Below are positions 1 to 9,083 of a stretch of DNA of 64,000 nt, piece by piece; the first letter of the stretch is position 1, and the number at the start of each line of letters is the position of its first letter. Position numbers and translations under genes: made by a program. The stretch covers positions 62,001-126,000 of the forward strand of contig NZ_CP040754.1 in assembly GCF_006064855.1 (NCBI RefSeq), in the 5' to 3' direction. The notes beneath the pieces are model-generated. The model had not been told where the DNA came from, did no database searches, and was given only the letters and a program-made list of their open reading frames with translations. This stretch comes from Sulfitobacter sp. BSw21498. GTDB lineage: Bacteria > Pseudomonadota > Alphaproteobacteria > Rhodobacterales > Rhodobacteraceae.

Positions 1-2
1 AT

Positions 3-143
3 GGCGGGTCGGGTTTCACCGAAGACACCGGCATCTACGAGATGTATCCGATGATGCGCCTGTTGCGCACCGCCCCGGTGAACAGGGAATTGTGCCTTAG
101 CTATATTGGCAACAAAGTCATGGGTTTGCCCCGGTCCTATTAA
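3..143 (+). CDS. Acyl-CoA dehydrogenase, C-terminal end (partial)
   Basis: Only the last 46 codons are in the window; the gene runs off the left edge. The visible peptide opens with GGSGFTED, which matches the HGGxGF motif near the C-terminus of acyl-CoA dehydrogenases, and ends in GNKVMGLPRSY. That ending resembles the tails of the two related enzymes at 9084-10247 (GMPRSF) and 33326-34492 (GLPKSY). It probably oxidises an acyl-CoA to the 2-enoyl-CoA and passes electrons to ETF. It lies 30 bases before the ligase gene in the same direction, so it is likely the upstream part of the same operon. Confidence 0.8.
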   Translation, partial: GGSGFTEDTGIYEMYPMMRLLRTAPVNRELCLSYIGNKVMGLPRSY

Positions 144-173
144 GCCGGGCAAATGTGAATGGAGGGCGATGAT

Positions 174-1565
174 ATGAAATTCGCAATGCAGTACCGCCGC
201 GCGGATGCGTTGGAAAAGGCAAATGCCGAATGCTGGCATGACATCGAAATGGCTCCGCCGAACGCGGTGCGCCGCGTCCAGGAGGAAAACCTGGTCGCGC
301 AGATGGCTTATCTGAAAGAGAACTCCGATTTTTACCGCGATATTCTAGCTCAGGCGGGCGTCGCATTTGACGATATTCGCACCATCGAAGACCTGCAAAA
401 GCTGCCCTATACGTTCAAGACCGACATCCGCGAAAGCCTTGCGTCGCGAAAGCCTTTTGGCCGACATCTGGCGGCAGACCCAAAAGACGTCATCCAGATG
501 CAGGCGTCGTCCGGCACTACCGGCAGCCCGTCGTATGTGGCATTGACTGAAACAGATGTCGAAGTCTGGAACGAAATGTCGGCGCGGTGTTTCTTTGCCA
601 ACGGCATCCGCCCCGGTGACCTGGTGTTGCACGGGTTTTCGCTGGCCAAAGGCTTTGTCGGCGGTATTCCGGTGATGCAGGCGCTGCAATACATGGGTGC
701 TGTTGATGTGCCGATCGGCGCTGATGGCGGGGCGGACCGGCTGTTGCGGGCCTGCGCCGACACCCGCCCGCGCTGTATCGTCGGGGCGCCGAACTTTGTG
801 TTGCATCTTGGCGAAAAGGCCGAGGAAATTCTTGGGGTCAAAGCCTCGGAGCTGGGCGTCGAACGCATTATTGTCGGCGGCGAGCCGGGCGGCGGCATTC
901 CTGCCATTCGCAACCGTATTGAGGAACTCTGGGGTGCCAAATGTTGCGAAATGCTGGGCGGCACCGATCTGGGCGTGGCCTATTGGGCAGAATGCGACGA
1001 TCAATCCGGCATGCATATGGTCAGCATGGATCACATCATTACCGAACTTCTGGACTCGGATACCGGCGAAATCATCCCCTTTGACGAGGGCGCAAAAGGC
1101 GAAATGATCTATACTGCCATCACCCGTCAAGCCAGCCCTGTATTGCGCTTTCGGTCGGGGGACTTCATCGAAGTTCTGGGCACTTCCTGTTCGTGCGGTC
1201 GAACTGGGCCAAAAATCCGCTGTGTTGGGCGCACTGACGACATGTTGATCGTGCGCGGCGCGAATGTGTTTCCGTCCGCAATTCACAGCATCATCAATGA
1301 CATGATGCCCGACACCAACGGGATTATGCGCGTGGTGGCCGATTTTGACGGCCACACCACTCAGGGTGCCCTGAAAGTGATCGTGGAGCGCGGTCCGGAC
1401 AGATCGCCCCAGGACGATCCCGACCTGAAATCAACCATCGAAACCCGGCTACGAGAAGCGTTGGTTTTCAAAGCGGATGTCACAATCGTCGCAGCCAACA
1501 CGTTTGAAAAGCCGGGTGCCGCCAAAGTTGCACTTACTCTCAGTGAATTTCCGGAGTTGCCATGA
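174..1565 (+). CDS. PaaK-like AMP-forming acyl/aryl-CoA ligase
   Basis: The protein is about 463 residues, the usual size of phenylacetate-CoA ligase relatives. It carries the adenylate-forming P-loop SSGTTGSP near residue 110 and a later GGTDLG motif. I chose ATG 174 over ATG 159 because GGAGGG at 161-166 gives a 7-base spacing. By family it activates a carboxylic acid with ATP and CoA. The substrate is unknown; the neighbouring carboxylase, lyase and beta-oxidation genes suggest a branched or cyclic acid rather than necessarily phenylacetate. Its stop overlaps the next gene by 4 bases (ATGA), which points to translational coupling. Confidence 0.85.
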   Translation: MKFAMQYRRADALEKANAECWHDIEMAPPNAVRRVQEENLVAQMAYLKENSDFYRDILAQAGVAFDDIRTIEDLQKLPYTFKTDIRESLASRKPFGRHLAADPKDVIQMQASSGTTGSPSYVALTETDVEVWNEMSARCFFANGIRPGDLVLHGFSLAKGFVGGIPVMQALQYMGAVDVPIGADGGADRLLRACADTRPRCIVGAPNFVLHLGEKAEEILGVKASELGVERIIVGGEPGGGIPAIRNRIEELWGAKCCEMLGGTDLGVAYWAECDDQSGMHMVSMDHIITELLDSDTGEIIPFDEGAKGEMIYTAITRQASPVLRFRSGDFIEVLGTSCSCGRTGPKIRCVGRTDDMLIVRGANVFPSAIHSIINDMMPDTNGIMRVVADFDGHTTQGALKVIVERGPDRSPQDDPDLKSTIETRLREALVFKADVTIVAANTFEKPGAAKVALTLSEFPELP

Positions 1566-3169
1566 CCCAGCTGAAAACGACGATCAACACAGGGTCGGAA
1601 GAGTTTCGCGCCAACGAGGCGCATTATCGCGGGAAACTGGACGAGTTGCATGAGTTGCGCCGCGCGCAACGCATCGGTGGACCAAAGAAGGCGCGCGAGC
1701 GTCATGTGGCCAAAGGCAAAATGCTGCCCCGTGAACGTGTAGAGCGGCTAATTGATCCGGGCAGCCCGTTTCTTGAACTGGGCGATTTGGCAGGGCTTGG
1801 GAAATATGAAGACGTGCCACCGGGGGCCAGCATCATCACCGGAATCGGGGTGATCGAGGGTCGCCAGTGCATGATTATCGCCAATGATGCGACTGTGAAA
1901 GGTGGAACCTACTTTGGCATGACCTGCAAGAAACATGTGCGGGCACAGCGTATTGCGTGGCAAAACCGACTGCCCGTGATTACACTGGTCGACAGCGGAG
2001 GGGCGTTCTTGCCCGAAATCGCAAATATCTTTCCCGACGAGGGCCAGTTCGGTTCGATCTTTCACCAGCAGGTTGGCATGTCGGGGGACGGCGTGCCACA
2101 GATTGCTGTGGTCATGGGGCCATGTACGGCGGGCGGAGCCTATATTCCGGCGCTTTGCGACGAGATTGTGATCGTGCGCGGCCAAGGCTTCATGTATCTT
2201 GGCGGACCCGAGCTAACTTTTGCTGCGACCGGCGAAAAGGTAGACGCCGAAACGCTGGGCGGGGGCAAAATGCACAGCTCGGTGTCGGGAGTTACCGACC
2301 ATCTGGCCGAAGATGACGCCCACGCACTGGCCATCACTCGCCAGATAGTATCGCATTTAGGGGAAATATCGAGCCCCCGAAAAACCCCTGCCGCGGCCAT
2401 CCCTCCCGCTTATCCGGTTGAGGATATTCACGGCATCGTCAGCCGCGATGCCAAAGTGCCCACCGACAACCGCGAGATTGTTGCCCGCCTTGTGGATGGT
2501 AGCGATTTTCACGAATTCAAACCGCTGTATGGCGACACCATGATGACCGGCTGGGCGCGCATTCATGGCCACGAGGTTGGCATCCTTGCCAACACTGGCG
2601 TGCTGTTCGTCGAGGCGGCACTGAAGGCCACGCATTTCATCAACCTTTGTGTTCAACGCGACATTCCGCTGGTGTTTCTGGTGGATGTGAATGGGTTCAT
2701 GGTCGGCCGCGAGGCCGAACAGGCCGGCATCGCCAAGGCCGGGGCCAAGATGATCACCGCCATGTCGTCGGCCCGGGTGCCAAAATATACGGTGATTACC
2801 GGTGGGTCTTATGGTGCCGGCTATCTGGCGATGCTAGGCCGTCCATTTCAACCAGACGCGATGTTCATGTGGCCCTCGGGGCGCTCGGCAATCATGGGGC
2901 CGGAACAGGCCGCCAGTGTTTTGGCACAGGTGCGCGCGCAAATTCTGGCACGCGACAACATGACATGGACCCCTGAAGAAGAAGAAGTCTTTAAGGCTCC
3001 GGTTCGCAAGGAATACGAAGATTTCCAGGGTGCCTATAATTTTGCGTCAAATCTGTGGGCCGACAACGTGATTGAACCCTCCGAGACCCGTGATGTGCTG
3101 GCGTTGCTGCTGGATGTCGCCTCGCGGCGACCGAAAGTTGAAACCAATTTTGGCGTGTTCCGGTTCTGA
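1562..3169 (+). CDS. Acyl-CoA carboxylase, carboxyltransferase (beta) subunit
   Basis: This 535-residue protein has the two-lobed carboxyltransferase fold of methylcrotonyl-CoA and geranyl-CoA carboxylase beta subunits. Typical stretches are LVDSGGAFLPE, GPCTAGGAYIPA and, in the C-terminal lobe, GGSYGAGYLAM. It moves the carboxyl group from biotin to the acyl-CoA and should form a complex with the alpha subunit encoded next. Compared with methylcrotonyl-CoA carboxylase as I know it, FLPEIANIFPDE replaces the usual NLPNQDEVFPD-type loop near the active site, so a different substrate is plausible. The pairing with an HMG-CoA-lyase-like gene downstream recalls Liu (leucine) and Atu (acyclic terpene) pathways. 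Confidence 0.88.
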   Translation: MTQLKTTINTGSEEFRANEAHYRGKLDELHELRRAQRIGGPKKARERHVAKGKMLPRERVERLIDPGSPFLELGDLAGLGKYEDVPPGASIITGIGVIEGRQCMIIANDATVKGGTYFGMTCKKHVRAQRIAWQNRLPVITLVDSGGAFLPEIANIFPDEGQFGSIFHQQVGMSGDGVPQIAVVMGPCTAGGAYIPALCDEIVIVRGQGFMYLGGPELTFAATGEKVDAETLGGGKMHSSVSGVTDHLAEDDAHALAITRQIVSHLGEISSPRKTPAAAIPPAYPVEDIHGIVSRDAKVPTDNREIVARLVDGSDFHEFKPLYGDTMMTGWARIHGHEVGILANTGVLFVEAALKATHFINLCVQRDIPLVFLVDVNGFMVGREAEQAGIAKAGAKMITAMSSARVPKYTVITGGSYGAGYLAMLGRPFQPDAMFMWPSGRSAIMGPEQAASVLAQVRAQILARDNMTWTPEEEEVFKAPVRKEYEDFQGAYNFASNLWADNVIEPSETRDVLALLLDVASRRPKVETNFGVFRF

Positions 3170-3179
3170 GGAGAGTATC

Positions 3180-5201
3180 ATGAAAATCAATACATTGCTC
3201 ATTGCCAACCGTGGCGAGATTGCCTGCCGAATTGCCCGCACCGCGCGCGCGCAGGGTATCACCCCCGTGGGCGTTCACTCAGAGGCAGACGCGAACGCAC
3301 TGCATGTGCGCGAAATTGGTCGCTCCATCCTGATCGGGGCGGGGCCGGCCAGCGAAAGCTACCTCAGGATCGACGCTGTGCTTGACGCCGCGCGCCAAGT
3401 GGGTGCCGATGCGATCCATCCCGGCTATGGCTTTCTGGCCGAGAATCCGGATTTTGCCAATGCTGTCGAAGCCGCCGGGATGATCTTTGTCGGCCCAACG
3501 GCCGAAACGCTGGATCGTTTCGGTGACAAGGCCAGCGCCAAAGACGCGGCGATTGCGGCAGGCGTTCCGGTGGTCTCTGGCGCGAGCGGTGCCAAATCCG
3601 ACCCCGCCGAAATTGCCGCCGCAGTGCGCGAGATGGGCTTCCCGGTGCTTCTCAAGGCTGTTGGTGGCGGTGGCGGGCGCGGTCAGCGTCTGGTCGAAAC
3701 TGAGAACACATTGGTGCAAGACATCGAAGGGGCCCTGCGTGAGGCGAAGTCCACATTCGGGTCCGAGGGCATGTTGCTGGAACGCTTCCTGCCTGCCGCG
3801 CGACACGTCGAGGTGCAAATTGCGGGCGACGGCGCGGGCCATGTGGTGCATCTGTTTGAACGCGACTGCACTCTGCAGCGCCGTCATCAAAAGGTGATCG
3901 AGGAAGCTCCGGCATGGGGTCTGCCACGTACCTTGCTTGACCAGATTGCAACGGATGCGGTGAAACTGGGAGAGAGCTTGAACTATCGTGGATTGGGTAC
4001 GGTTGAGTTTCTGGTCGCGGGCGACAACTATTTTTTCCTCGAGGTTAATCCGCGGATTCAGGTCGAACACCCGGTGACCGAAGCGATCACCGGCCTTGAT
4101 CTGGTGGCGATGCATCTGCGCATTGCCCAGGGCGCGGGCCTTGGGATCACCCAAGGTGATATCACCTGCACTGGCCACGCCGTCGAGGCGCGGCTGTATG
4201 CCGAAGACCCCGCCAATAACTTTGCGCCTTCAACCGGCAAGATCACCACCCTATCGCTGCCCAAGGGCATCCGCATCGACAGCGGTGTCGAAACCGGCGA
4301 CGAGGTTAGCCCGTTTTACGATCCGATGATTGCCAAGCTTATTGTTCACGCGGTCGACCGCGAAACGGCGCTGGCCCGGCTGGCCGAGGCGTTAGATCAC
4401 ACCATCGTCGCGGGCGTTCAGTCAAACCGTAGTTTCCTGACGGCGCTGGCGCGCGATCCCGAATTTGCCGCGATGAACGTGCATACCCGCTGGATCGACA
4501 CCCGCCTTGATGCGCTGACCACACCTCCGGCAGACGCAACCGCCAACCTGTGGCGCGCTGTCGCAGCCGTGCTATTTGTCAGCAACGGGCGAACTAACGA
4601 CACCACCAATCCTTGGAGCAATCGTTCGACCTTTACTGGCTGGCGGCTAAACGCAGGCGATGCTTTGGTCGAGGCGGACCAGCGTGTCACCCTGATGGGA
4701 TCGGAGAAGGGTGCCAAGCACGAAGAACTGCGCGTAGGCCCGATTGGGTCGGGCGGTTATTTTACCGTTTTTGATGCGAATGAAGTGCCTTTGTCCCTGA
4801 CCTGTCTTGAACTGGAAACAGGGCGCTGGCGCGTTACCCATAACGGCGAAACCCTGATGCTGGAAGCCCGCGTCACCGGCAATGCTATCGAAATCACCAC
4901 GGCCGACGCCCGCCGCCTGTTTCACGCCGCCCCGCCCCTGGCTTTTGCGGGCAGTGAAGGGGCAGCCGAGCGGATGGTGGAATCCCCGCTCACCGGTATG
5001 ATCGTTGATGTTGTTGTTTCTGATGGAGATTTGGTCGTCGAAGGCGATGTAATCGCCGTTATGGAATCCATGAAGATGGAAATATCGATAAAGGCTGCAG
5101 CGGCAGGAATCGCCATCAACATTTCTGTAACCAAAGGCATGATGGTCGACCGCGGTCAGACCATCGCCGAAATTGCCCCTAATGAAAGCGAACCGAAATG
5201 A
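3180..5201 (+). CDS. Acyl-CoA carboxylase, biotin carboxylase/BCCP (alpha) subunit
   Basis: The start is ATG 3180, preceded by GAGGAGAG; longer upstream reading would overlap the beta subunit. The 673-residue product begins with a biotin carboxylase ATP-grasp module: KAVGGGGGRGQR is the glycine loop, RRHQKVIEEAPA and EVNPRIQVEHPVTE are the catalytic segments. It ends with a biotinyl domain whose VMESMKME motif places the biotinylated lysine near residue 632. It carboxylates biotin with bicarbonate and ATP and hands it to the beta subunit. The glycine loop has GGRGQR where GGKGMR is common. Its stop overlaps the lyase gene by 4 bases. Confidence 0.9.
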   Translation: MKINTLLIANRGEIACRIARTARAQGITPVGVHSEADANALHVREIGRSILIGAGPASESYLRIDAVLDAARQVGADAIHPGYGFLAENPDFANAVEAAGMIFVGPTAETLDRFGDKASAKDAAIAAGVPVVSGASGAKSDPAEIAAAVREMGFPVLLKAVGGGGGRGQRLVETENTLVQDIEGALREAKSTFGSEGMLLERFLPAARHVEVQIAGDGAGHVVHLFERDCTLQRRHQKVIEEAPAWGLPRTLLDQIATDAVKLGESLNYRGLGTVEFLVAGDNYFFLEVNPRIQVEHPVTEAITGLDLVAMHLRIAQGAGLGITQGDITCTGHAVEARLYAEDPANNFAPSTGKITTLSLPKGIRIDSGVETGDEVSPFYDPMIAKLIVHAVDRETALARLAEALDHTIVAGVQSNRSFLTALARDPEFAAMNVHTRWIDTRLDALTTPPADATANLWRAVAAVLFVSNGRTNDTTNPWSNRSTFTGWRLNAGDALVEADQRVTLMGSEKGAKHEELRVGPIGSGGYFTVFDANEVPLSLTCLELETGRWRVTHNGETLMLEARVTGNAIEITTADARRLFHAAPPLAFAGSEGAAERMVESPLTGMIVDVVVSDGDLVVEGDVIAVMESMKMEISIKAAAAGIAINISVTKGMMVDRGQTIAEIAPNESEPK

Positions 5202-6157
5202 GCGATTTTCCCAAATTCGTCGAAATCCGCGAGGAAGGCCCGCGCGAAGGCTTCCAGATCGAGAAAACGATTTATCCTATCGAGCAGCGTATTGAGCTCA
5301 TTGATCTGCTGTCCGACACAGGTTTGAAACGTATTCAGGTCGGTAGCTTTGTCAGTCCGAAATACGTGCCGCAAATGGCTGACACGGGAGAGCTGTTTCA
5401 ACGCATCAAACGCGTGCCCGGTGTCAATTACACGGCGCTTTGGCTGAACGACAAAGGGTTTCGCAAGGCGATGACCGCGCATGATGTCGATATCGACCCG
5501 CGCTTGCTTTTCTACCCCTCCGATAGGTTTTCGCGGAAAAACAACAACGCCTCATCAATGGAAATGCGCGAGAAACAGCGTGAATGGGTCAAGCTTTACA
5601 AAGCCGAGGGGCTGACAGTTGACGCGGCTTATGTGATGACCGCATTTGGCTGCAATTTCGAAGGCGAGATTCCGCAGGAACGGGTGCTAGACGATTTCCG
5701 TTTCATCCTTGATCTGTGCGCCGATGAAAACATCCCGTTGCCAATTCTTGTGATCGCTGACACGATGGGTTGGGGCAACCCCGAAGCGGTCAAACGCATG
5801 ATCGGAGCACTGCGCGACATGGCCCCCGAGGCCCGCCTCGGCATGCATATCCATGACACGCGCGGGCTTGGTATCGCCAATGTCTATGCCGCACTCAGCA
5901 TGGGTGTGGACATGTTCGAAAGCTCGGTTGCGGGACTTGGGGGATGTCCTTTTGCCGGTCATGGCCACGCCCGAGCGGCAGGCAATGTCAGCACCGAAGA
6001 TATGGTATTCCTGTGTCACGAACTGGGGATCGAAACCGGCATTGACTTGGATAAACTGATCCTTGCCGCGCAGAAAGCCGAAACAATCATCGGGGCTCCT
6101 TTGATGGGCCGGGTGATGCATACTGGCGGGCTGGAAAAGTACCGCAAGGCAAAGTGA
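5198..6157 (+). CDS. HMG-CoA-lyase-like enzyme
   Basis: The 319-residue protein is a DRE-TIM barrel lyase of the hydroxymethylglutaryl-CoA lyase family. It has the metal-binding HIHDTRG segment and the active-site loop GLGGCP with its cysteine near residue 250. In this family the enzyme splits a 3-hydroxy-3-methyl-glutaryl-CoA-type thioester into acetyl-CoA plus a keto acid. The loop after GGCP reads FAGHGHARAAGNVSTED, a few residues longer than the usual YAxGASGNVATED, so the substrate may be larger than HMG-CoA. Coupling to a carboxylase supports a carboxylate-hydrate-cleave route that removes a beta-methyl branch. Confidence 0.85.
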   Translation: MSDFPKFVEIREEGPREGFQIEKTIYPIEQRIELIDLLSDTGLKRIQVGSFVSPKYVPQMADTGELFQRIKRVPGVNYTALWLNDKGFRKAMTAHDVDIDPRLLFYPSDRFSRKNNNASSMEMREKQREWVKLYKAEGLTVDAAYVMTAFGCNFEGEIPQERVLDDFRFILDLCADENIPLPILVIADTMGWGNPEAVKRMIGALRDMAPEARLGMHIHDTRGLGIANVYAALSMGVDMFESSVAGLGGCPFAGHGHARAAGNVSTEDMVFLCHELGIETGIDLDKLILAAQKAETIIGAPLMGRVMHTGGLEKYRKAK

Positions 6158-6167
6158 GGGGAAAAAG

Positions 6168-7082
6168 ATGACAAAGATAATGGATGGCAAGGTTGTTCTG
6201 GTGACCGGGGCTGGGGGCGGCATCGGGCGCGATATTGCGCTGGCTGCTGCTGCCGCCGGGGCTGCGGTGGTGGTCAACGATTTGGGTGCATCGCTGAAGG
6301 GCACGGGACAGACCGAGCTGGCCGCGCAAAAAGTCGTCGATGAAATAACCGCCGCAGGTGGGTCTGCCGTCGCCAACGCAGACAGTGTGGCCGATCCCGA
6401 TGCGGCCCGCGAGATGGTTGATCTGGCGGTCAGGGAGTTCGGTCGTATTGACGCAGTGGTCAACAACGCCGGCATCCTGCGCGATGGGTTTTTTCACAAG
6501 ATGACCTACGAGGATTTCGACGCTGTGGTGAAGGTCCATCTTTACGGTGCATTTAATACCAGCCGGGCTGCCGCGGATCACTTCCGCACTCAAGAAAGCG
6601 GTGCGTTGGTGCACATGACGTCAACCTCAGGCCTGATTGGAAACCTTGCCCAAGCAAATTATGCTGCGGCAAAACTGGCCATCACGGCGTTTTCCAAATC
6701 CGTCGCGCTGGATATGAAACGATGGAACGTGCGGTCAAACTGCATCGCGCCTTTCGCTTGGAGCCGGATGATTTCGTCAATCAAGGTGGACACTCCCGAG
6801 CAGGAAGCGCGGGTTGAGAAACTCAAGCAGATGACTCCTGCCAAGGTCGCGCCGATGGCTGTCTATCTTGCGTCCGACAGGGCCGCAGATGTCACTGGCC
6901 AGATTTTTGCGGTGCGTAACAACGAGATATTCCTGGTTAATCAGCCCCGCCCGATCCGGTCTGTGCATTCCGGCGATGGCTGGACACCCGAGGCAATCGC
7001 CAATCATGCGATCCCTGCTTTAAAGGCCGATTTCATGCCGCTTGAAGTGTCAGCCGATGTGTTTTCGTGGGATCCGGTCTGA
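6168..7082 (+). CDS. Short-chain dehydrogenase, 3-hydroxyacyl-CoA dehydrogenase-like
   Basis: A 304-residue SDR with the NAD(P)-binding motif TGAGGGIG near the N-terminus, the NNAG motif, and a catalytic serine/YAAAK pair. Overall it resembles the dehydrogenase unit of peroxisomal multifunctional enzyme type 2 (17-beta-HSD4), which oxidises (3R)-hydroxyacyl-CoAs of branched and sterol side chains. The C-terminal 70 residues extend past the SDR core (from about residue 240), as in that group. A GAGGGGAAAAAG ribosome site precedes the ATG. Assignment to 3-hydroxyacyl-CoA oxidation is by family and operon context. Confidence 0.8.
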   Translation: MTKIMDGKVVLVTGAGGGIGRDIALAAAAAGAAVVVNDLGASLKGTGQTELAAQKVVDEITAAGGSAVANADSVADPDAAREMVDLAVREFGRIDAVVNNAGILRDGFFHKMTYEDFDAVVKVHLYGAFNTSRAAADHFRTQESGALVHMTSTSGLIGNLAQANYAAAKLAITAFSKSVALDMKRWNVRSNCIAPFAWSRMISSIKVDTPEQEARVEKLKQMTPAKVAPMAVYLASDRAADVTGQIFAVRNNEIFLVNQPRPIRSVHSGDGWTPEAIANHAIPALKADFMPLEVSADVFSWDPV

Positions 7083-7876
7083 TGGGAAAACGCAAGGATA
7101 AATTGACCTCTTCAATTGGCTGGAGCACTGCTGATAAAATCTCTGTGCGCGGGCTGGATCTGCCCAATGAGATTTTGGGGCATATGAACCTGGGTGATCT
7201 GGCGTTTTTGCAACTGACTGGGCGAAAGGCGACACCTGAGGAATCCAAGGTCTTCAATGCCATCGTGATAACTCTGGTCGAACACGGCATCACCCCGTCG
7301 GCGATTGCCGCGCGGATGACCTATATGGGCGCGCCGGAATCGTTGCAGGCAGCAGTGGCGGCGGGGCTTTGCGGGCTGGGCACGGTGTTTGTCGGCTCGA
7401 TGGAAGGCGCGTCAAAGATGCTCTACGAGGCGTTGCCACACGACAAGCTGGGCACCGGTGTTGATCTGGATGCGCTGGCGGTTGAAACGGTGGCCGGTTT
7501 CCGCGACCGCAAGGCCATCGTGCCGGGGCTGGGGCATCCTGTGCACAAACCCGTTGACCCACGCACGCCGCGATTGTTCGAAATTGCCGCCCAGAACGGC
7601 AAATCCGGCGAGTACGTCGCCTTAATGCAGAAAATCCAGACCGAGGCCGAGGCCCGATCTGGCAAGATGCTGCCGATCAATGCCACCGGTGCCATTGGCG
7701 CGATCTGCTGCGAGTTTGGCTTCCCCTGGAAAATTGTGCGTGGCTTTGGTGTGATGGCCCGCGCCATCGGGCTGGTTGGCCATATCCTTGAGGAAAGCGA
7801 AAACCCCATATCCTATGATATCTGGCAGCGCGTCGAAGAGGAAATCCTCGAAACCAGCGGGCCGGGGGCAGGCTGA
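7082..7876 (+). CDS. Citryl-CoA-lyase-like protein (citrate synthase fold)
   Basis: The start at 7082 overlaps the SDR stop (TGATG). The 264-residue protein is much shorter than citrate synthase but keeps its core: GLGTVFVGSMEGASKML and PGLGHPVHKPVDPR, where the GHPVH histidine corresponds to the citrate-synthase active site, and NATGAIGAICCEFG near the C-terminus. Such short forms are usually annotated citryl-CoA lyase, which would cleave a hydroxyacyl-CoA to acetyl-CoA and an oxo acid. Beside a class III CoA transferase, a citramalyl- or malyl-CoA-type substrate is possible, but this is inference. Confidence 0.72.
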   Translation: MGKRKDKLTSSIGWSTADKISVRGLDLPNEILGHMNLGDLAFLQLTGRKATPEESKVFNAIVITLVEHGITPSAIAARMTYMGAPESLQAAVAAGLCGLGTVFVGSMEGASKMLYEALPHDKLGTGVDLDALAVETVAGFRDRKAIVPGLGHPVHKPVDPRTPRLFEIAAQNGKSGEYVALMQKIQTEAEARSGKMLPINATGAIGAICCEFGFPWKIVRGFGVMARAIGLVGHILEESENPISYDIWQRVEEEILETSGPGAG

Positions 7877-9078
7877 TGACCGCACCGCCGTGCAATGGTG
7901 CTGGGATGCGACCGCTGGACGGTATCCTGGTGGTTAGTCTGGAACAGGCGGTTTCCGCCCCTTATTGCACGCGGTTATTGGGCGATCAGGGTGCGCGGGT
8001 GATCAAGGTTGAACGCCCCGATGGCGGCGATTTTGCCCGCAATTACGACACCCGCATTAATGGTGAAAGCAGCTATTTCATCTGGGGCAATCGTTCCAAG
8101 GAGAGCCTGACGCTGGACCTGAAATCGCCCGATGGGATTGCCACGCTGAAATCCATCCTGTCGCGTGCCGATGTGTTTGTGCAAAATCTTGCGCCTGGTG
8201 CTGCCGAACGGCTGGGTCTGGGAGAGGCCGAGCTGCGCAAAGACAATCCAGGCCTGATCACCTGTTCGATCTCCGGCTTCGGGCCGGGTGGGCCATATGA
8301 CGGGCGCAAGGCGTATGATCTACTTATTCAGGCCGAGGCCGGATTTTTGTCGATTACTGGTACCCCCAACTCGCCCGCGAAGTCCGGCATATCCATCGCC
8401 GATATCTGCTCCGGGGTCACTGCCTATCATTCGATCCTGGCCGCGCTTTTGATGCGCGCAAAGACCGGGGCGGGCGATCATATCGAAATCTCGATGCTCG
8501 AAGCGATGGCCGAATGGATGGGTTATCCGATGTATTATGCCTATGATGGCGCACCCCCGCCGCCGCGCACCGGTGCCGGACATGCCACGATTTATCCCTA
8601 TGGTCCGTTTGAAACCTCGGATGGTCAGGTGCTGTTCGGGTTGCAAAATGATCGCGAATGGAAGGCGTTCTGCGAACAGGTGCTGGAACGCCCGGACATG
8701 GCGCTTGATCCTCGGTTTGTTGGCAATTCCAGGCGCTCAGATCATCGTGATGTAATCGCGGGGGTGATTGGTGACGTATTGCCAAAACTTACCACGACCG
8801 AGGCGCTGTCACGGCTAAATAGGGCCGGGATTGGCACCGCCGAAGTGCGAGATATGGCCGGGCTGTGGGCGCATCCGCAGCTGGCCGCGCGCGGGCGTTG
8901 GCAACAGATTGACACGCCAGCGGGCGCGATGCCCGCGCTGACCCCGACGAGCGGACAAGGCTGGAAGCCACAGATGGCTCCGGTGCCGCGCCTTGGTGAA
9001 CATACCCAACAAATACTGGAAGAATTCGGACCGGGGAGTGTGTCGGACGCAACCGCCGATCCGAAGAATGGAGCGTGA
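7876..9078 (+). CDS. Class III (CaiB/BaiF) CoA transferase
   Basis: A 400-residue class III CoA transferase whose ATG overlaps the preceding stop by one base; a second ATG at 7906 (MRPLDG) is also possible. AYDLLIQAEAG contains an aspartate at the position of the formyl-CoA transferase nucleophile (Asp169), so true transfer of CoA between carboxylates is likely. Next to the citryl-CoA-lyase-like gene it probably prepares or recycles the CoA ester of a dicarboxylic or hydroxy acid. The donor and acceptor cannot be read from the sequence. Confidence 0.85.
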   Translation: MTAPPCNGAGMRPLDGILVVSLEQAVSAPYCTRLLGDQGARVIKVERPDGGDFARNYDTRINGESSYFIWGNRSKESLTLDLKSPDGIATLKSILSRADVFVQNLAPGAAERLGLGEAELRKDNPGLITCSISGFGPGGPYDGRKAYDLLIQAEAGFLSITGTPNSPAKSGISIADICSGVTAYHSILAALLMRAKTGAGDHIEISMLEAMAEWMGYPMYYAYDGAPPPPRTGAGHATIYPYGPFETSDGQVLFGLQNDREWKAFCEQVLERPDMALDPRFVGNSRRSDHRDVIAGVIGDVLPKLTTTEALSRLNRAGIGTAEVRDMAGLWAHPQLAARGRWQQIDTPAGAMPALTPTSGQGWKPQMAPVPRLGEHTQQILEEFGPGSVSDATADPKNGA

Positions 9079-9083
9079 TTATA

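Noticed and set aside
345..1355. Long antisense frame across the first ligase gene
   Set aside because: It mirrors a clear ligase gene with recognisable motifs; long antisense frames are common in GC-rich DNA. The same applies to the other long frames opposite well-supported genes, for example 3279-4178 and 25158-26096.
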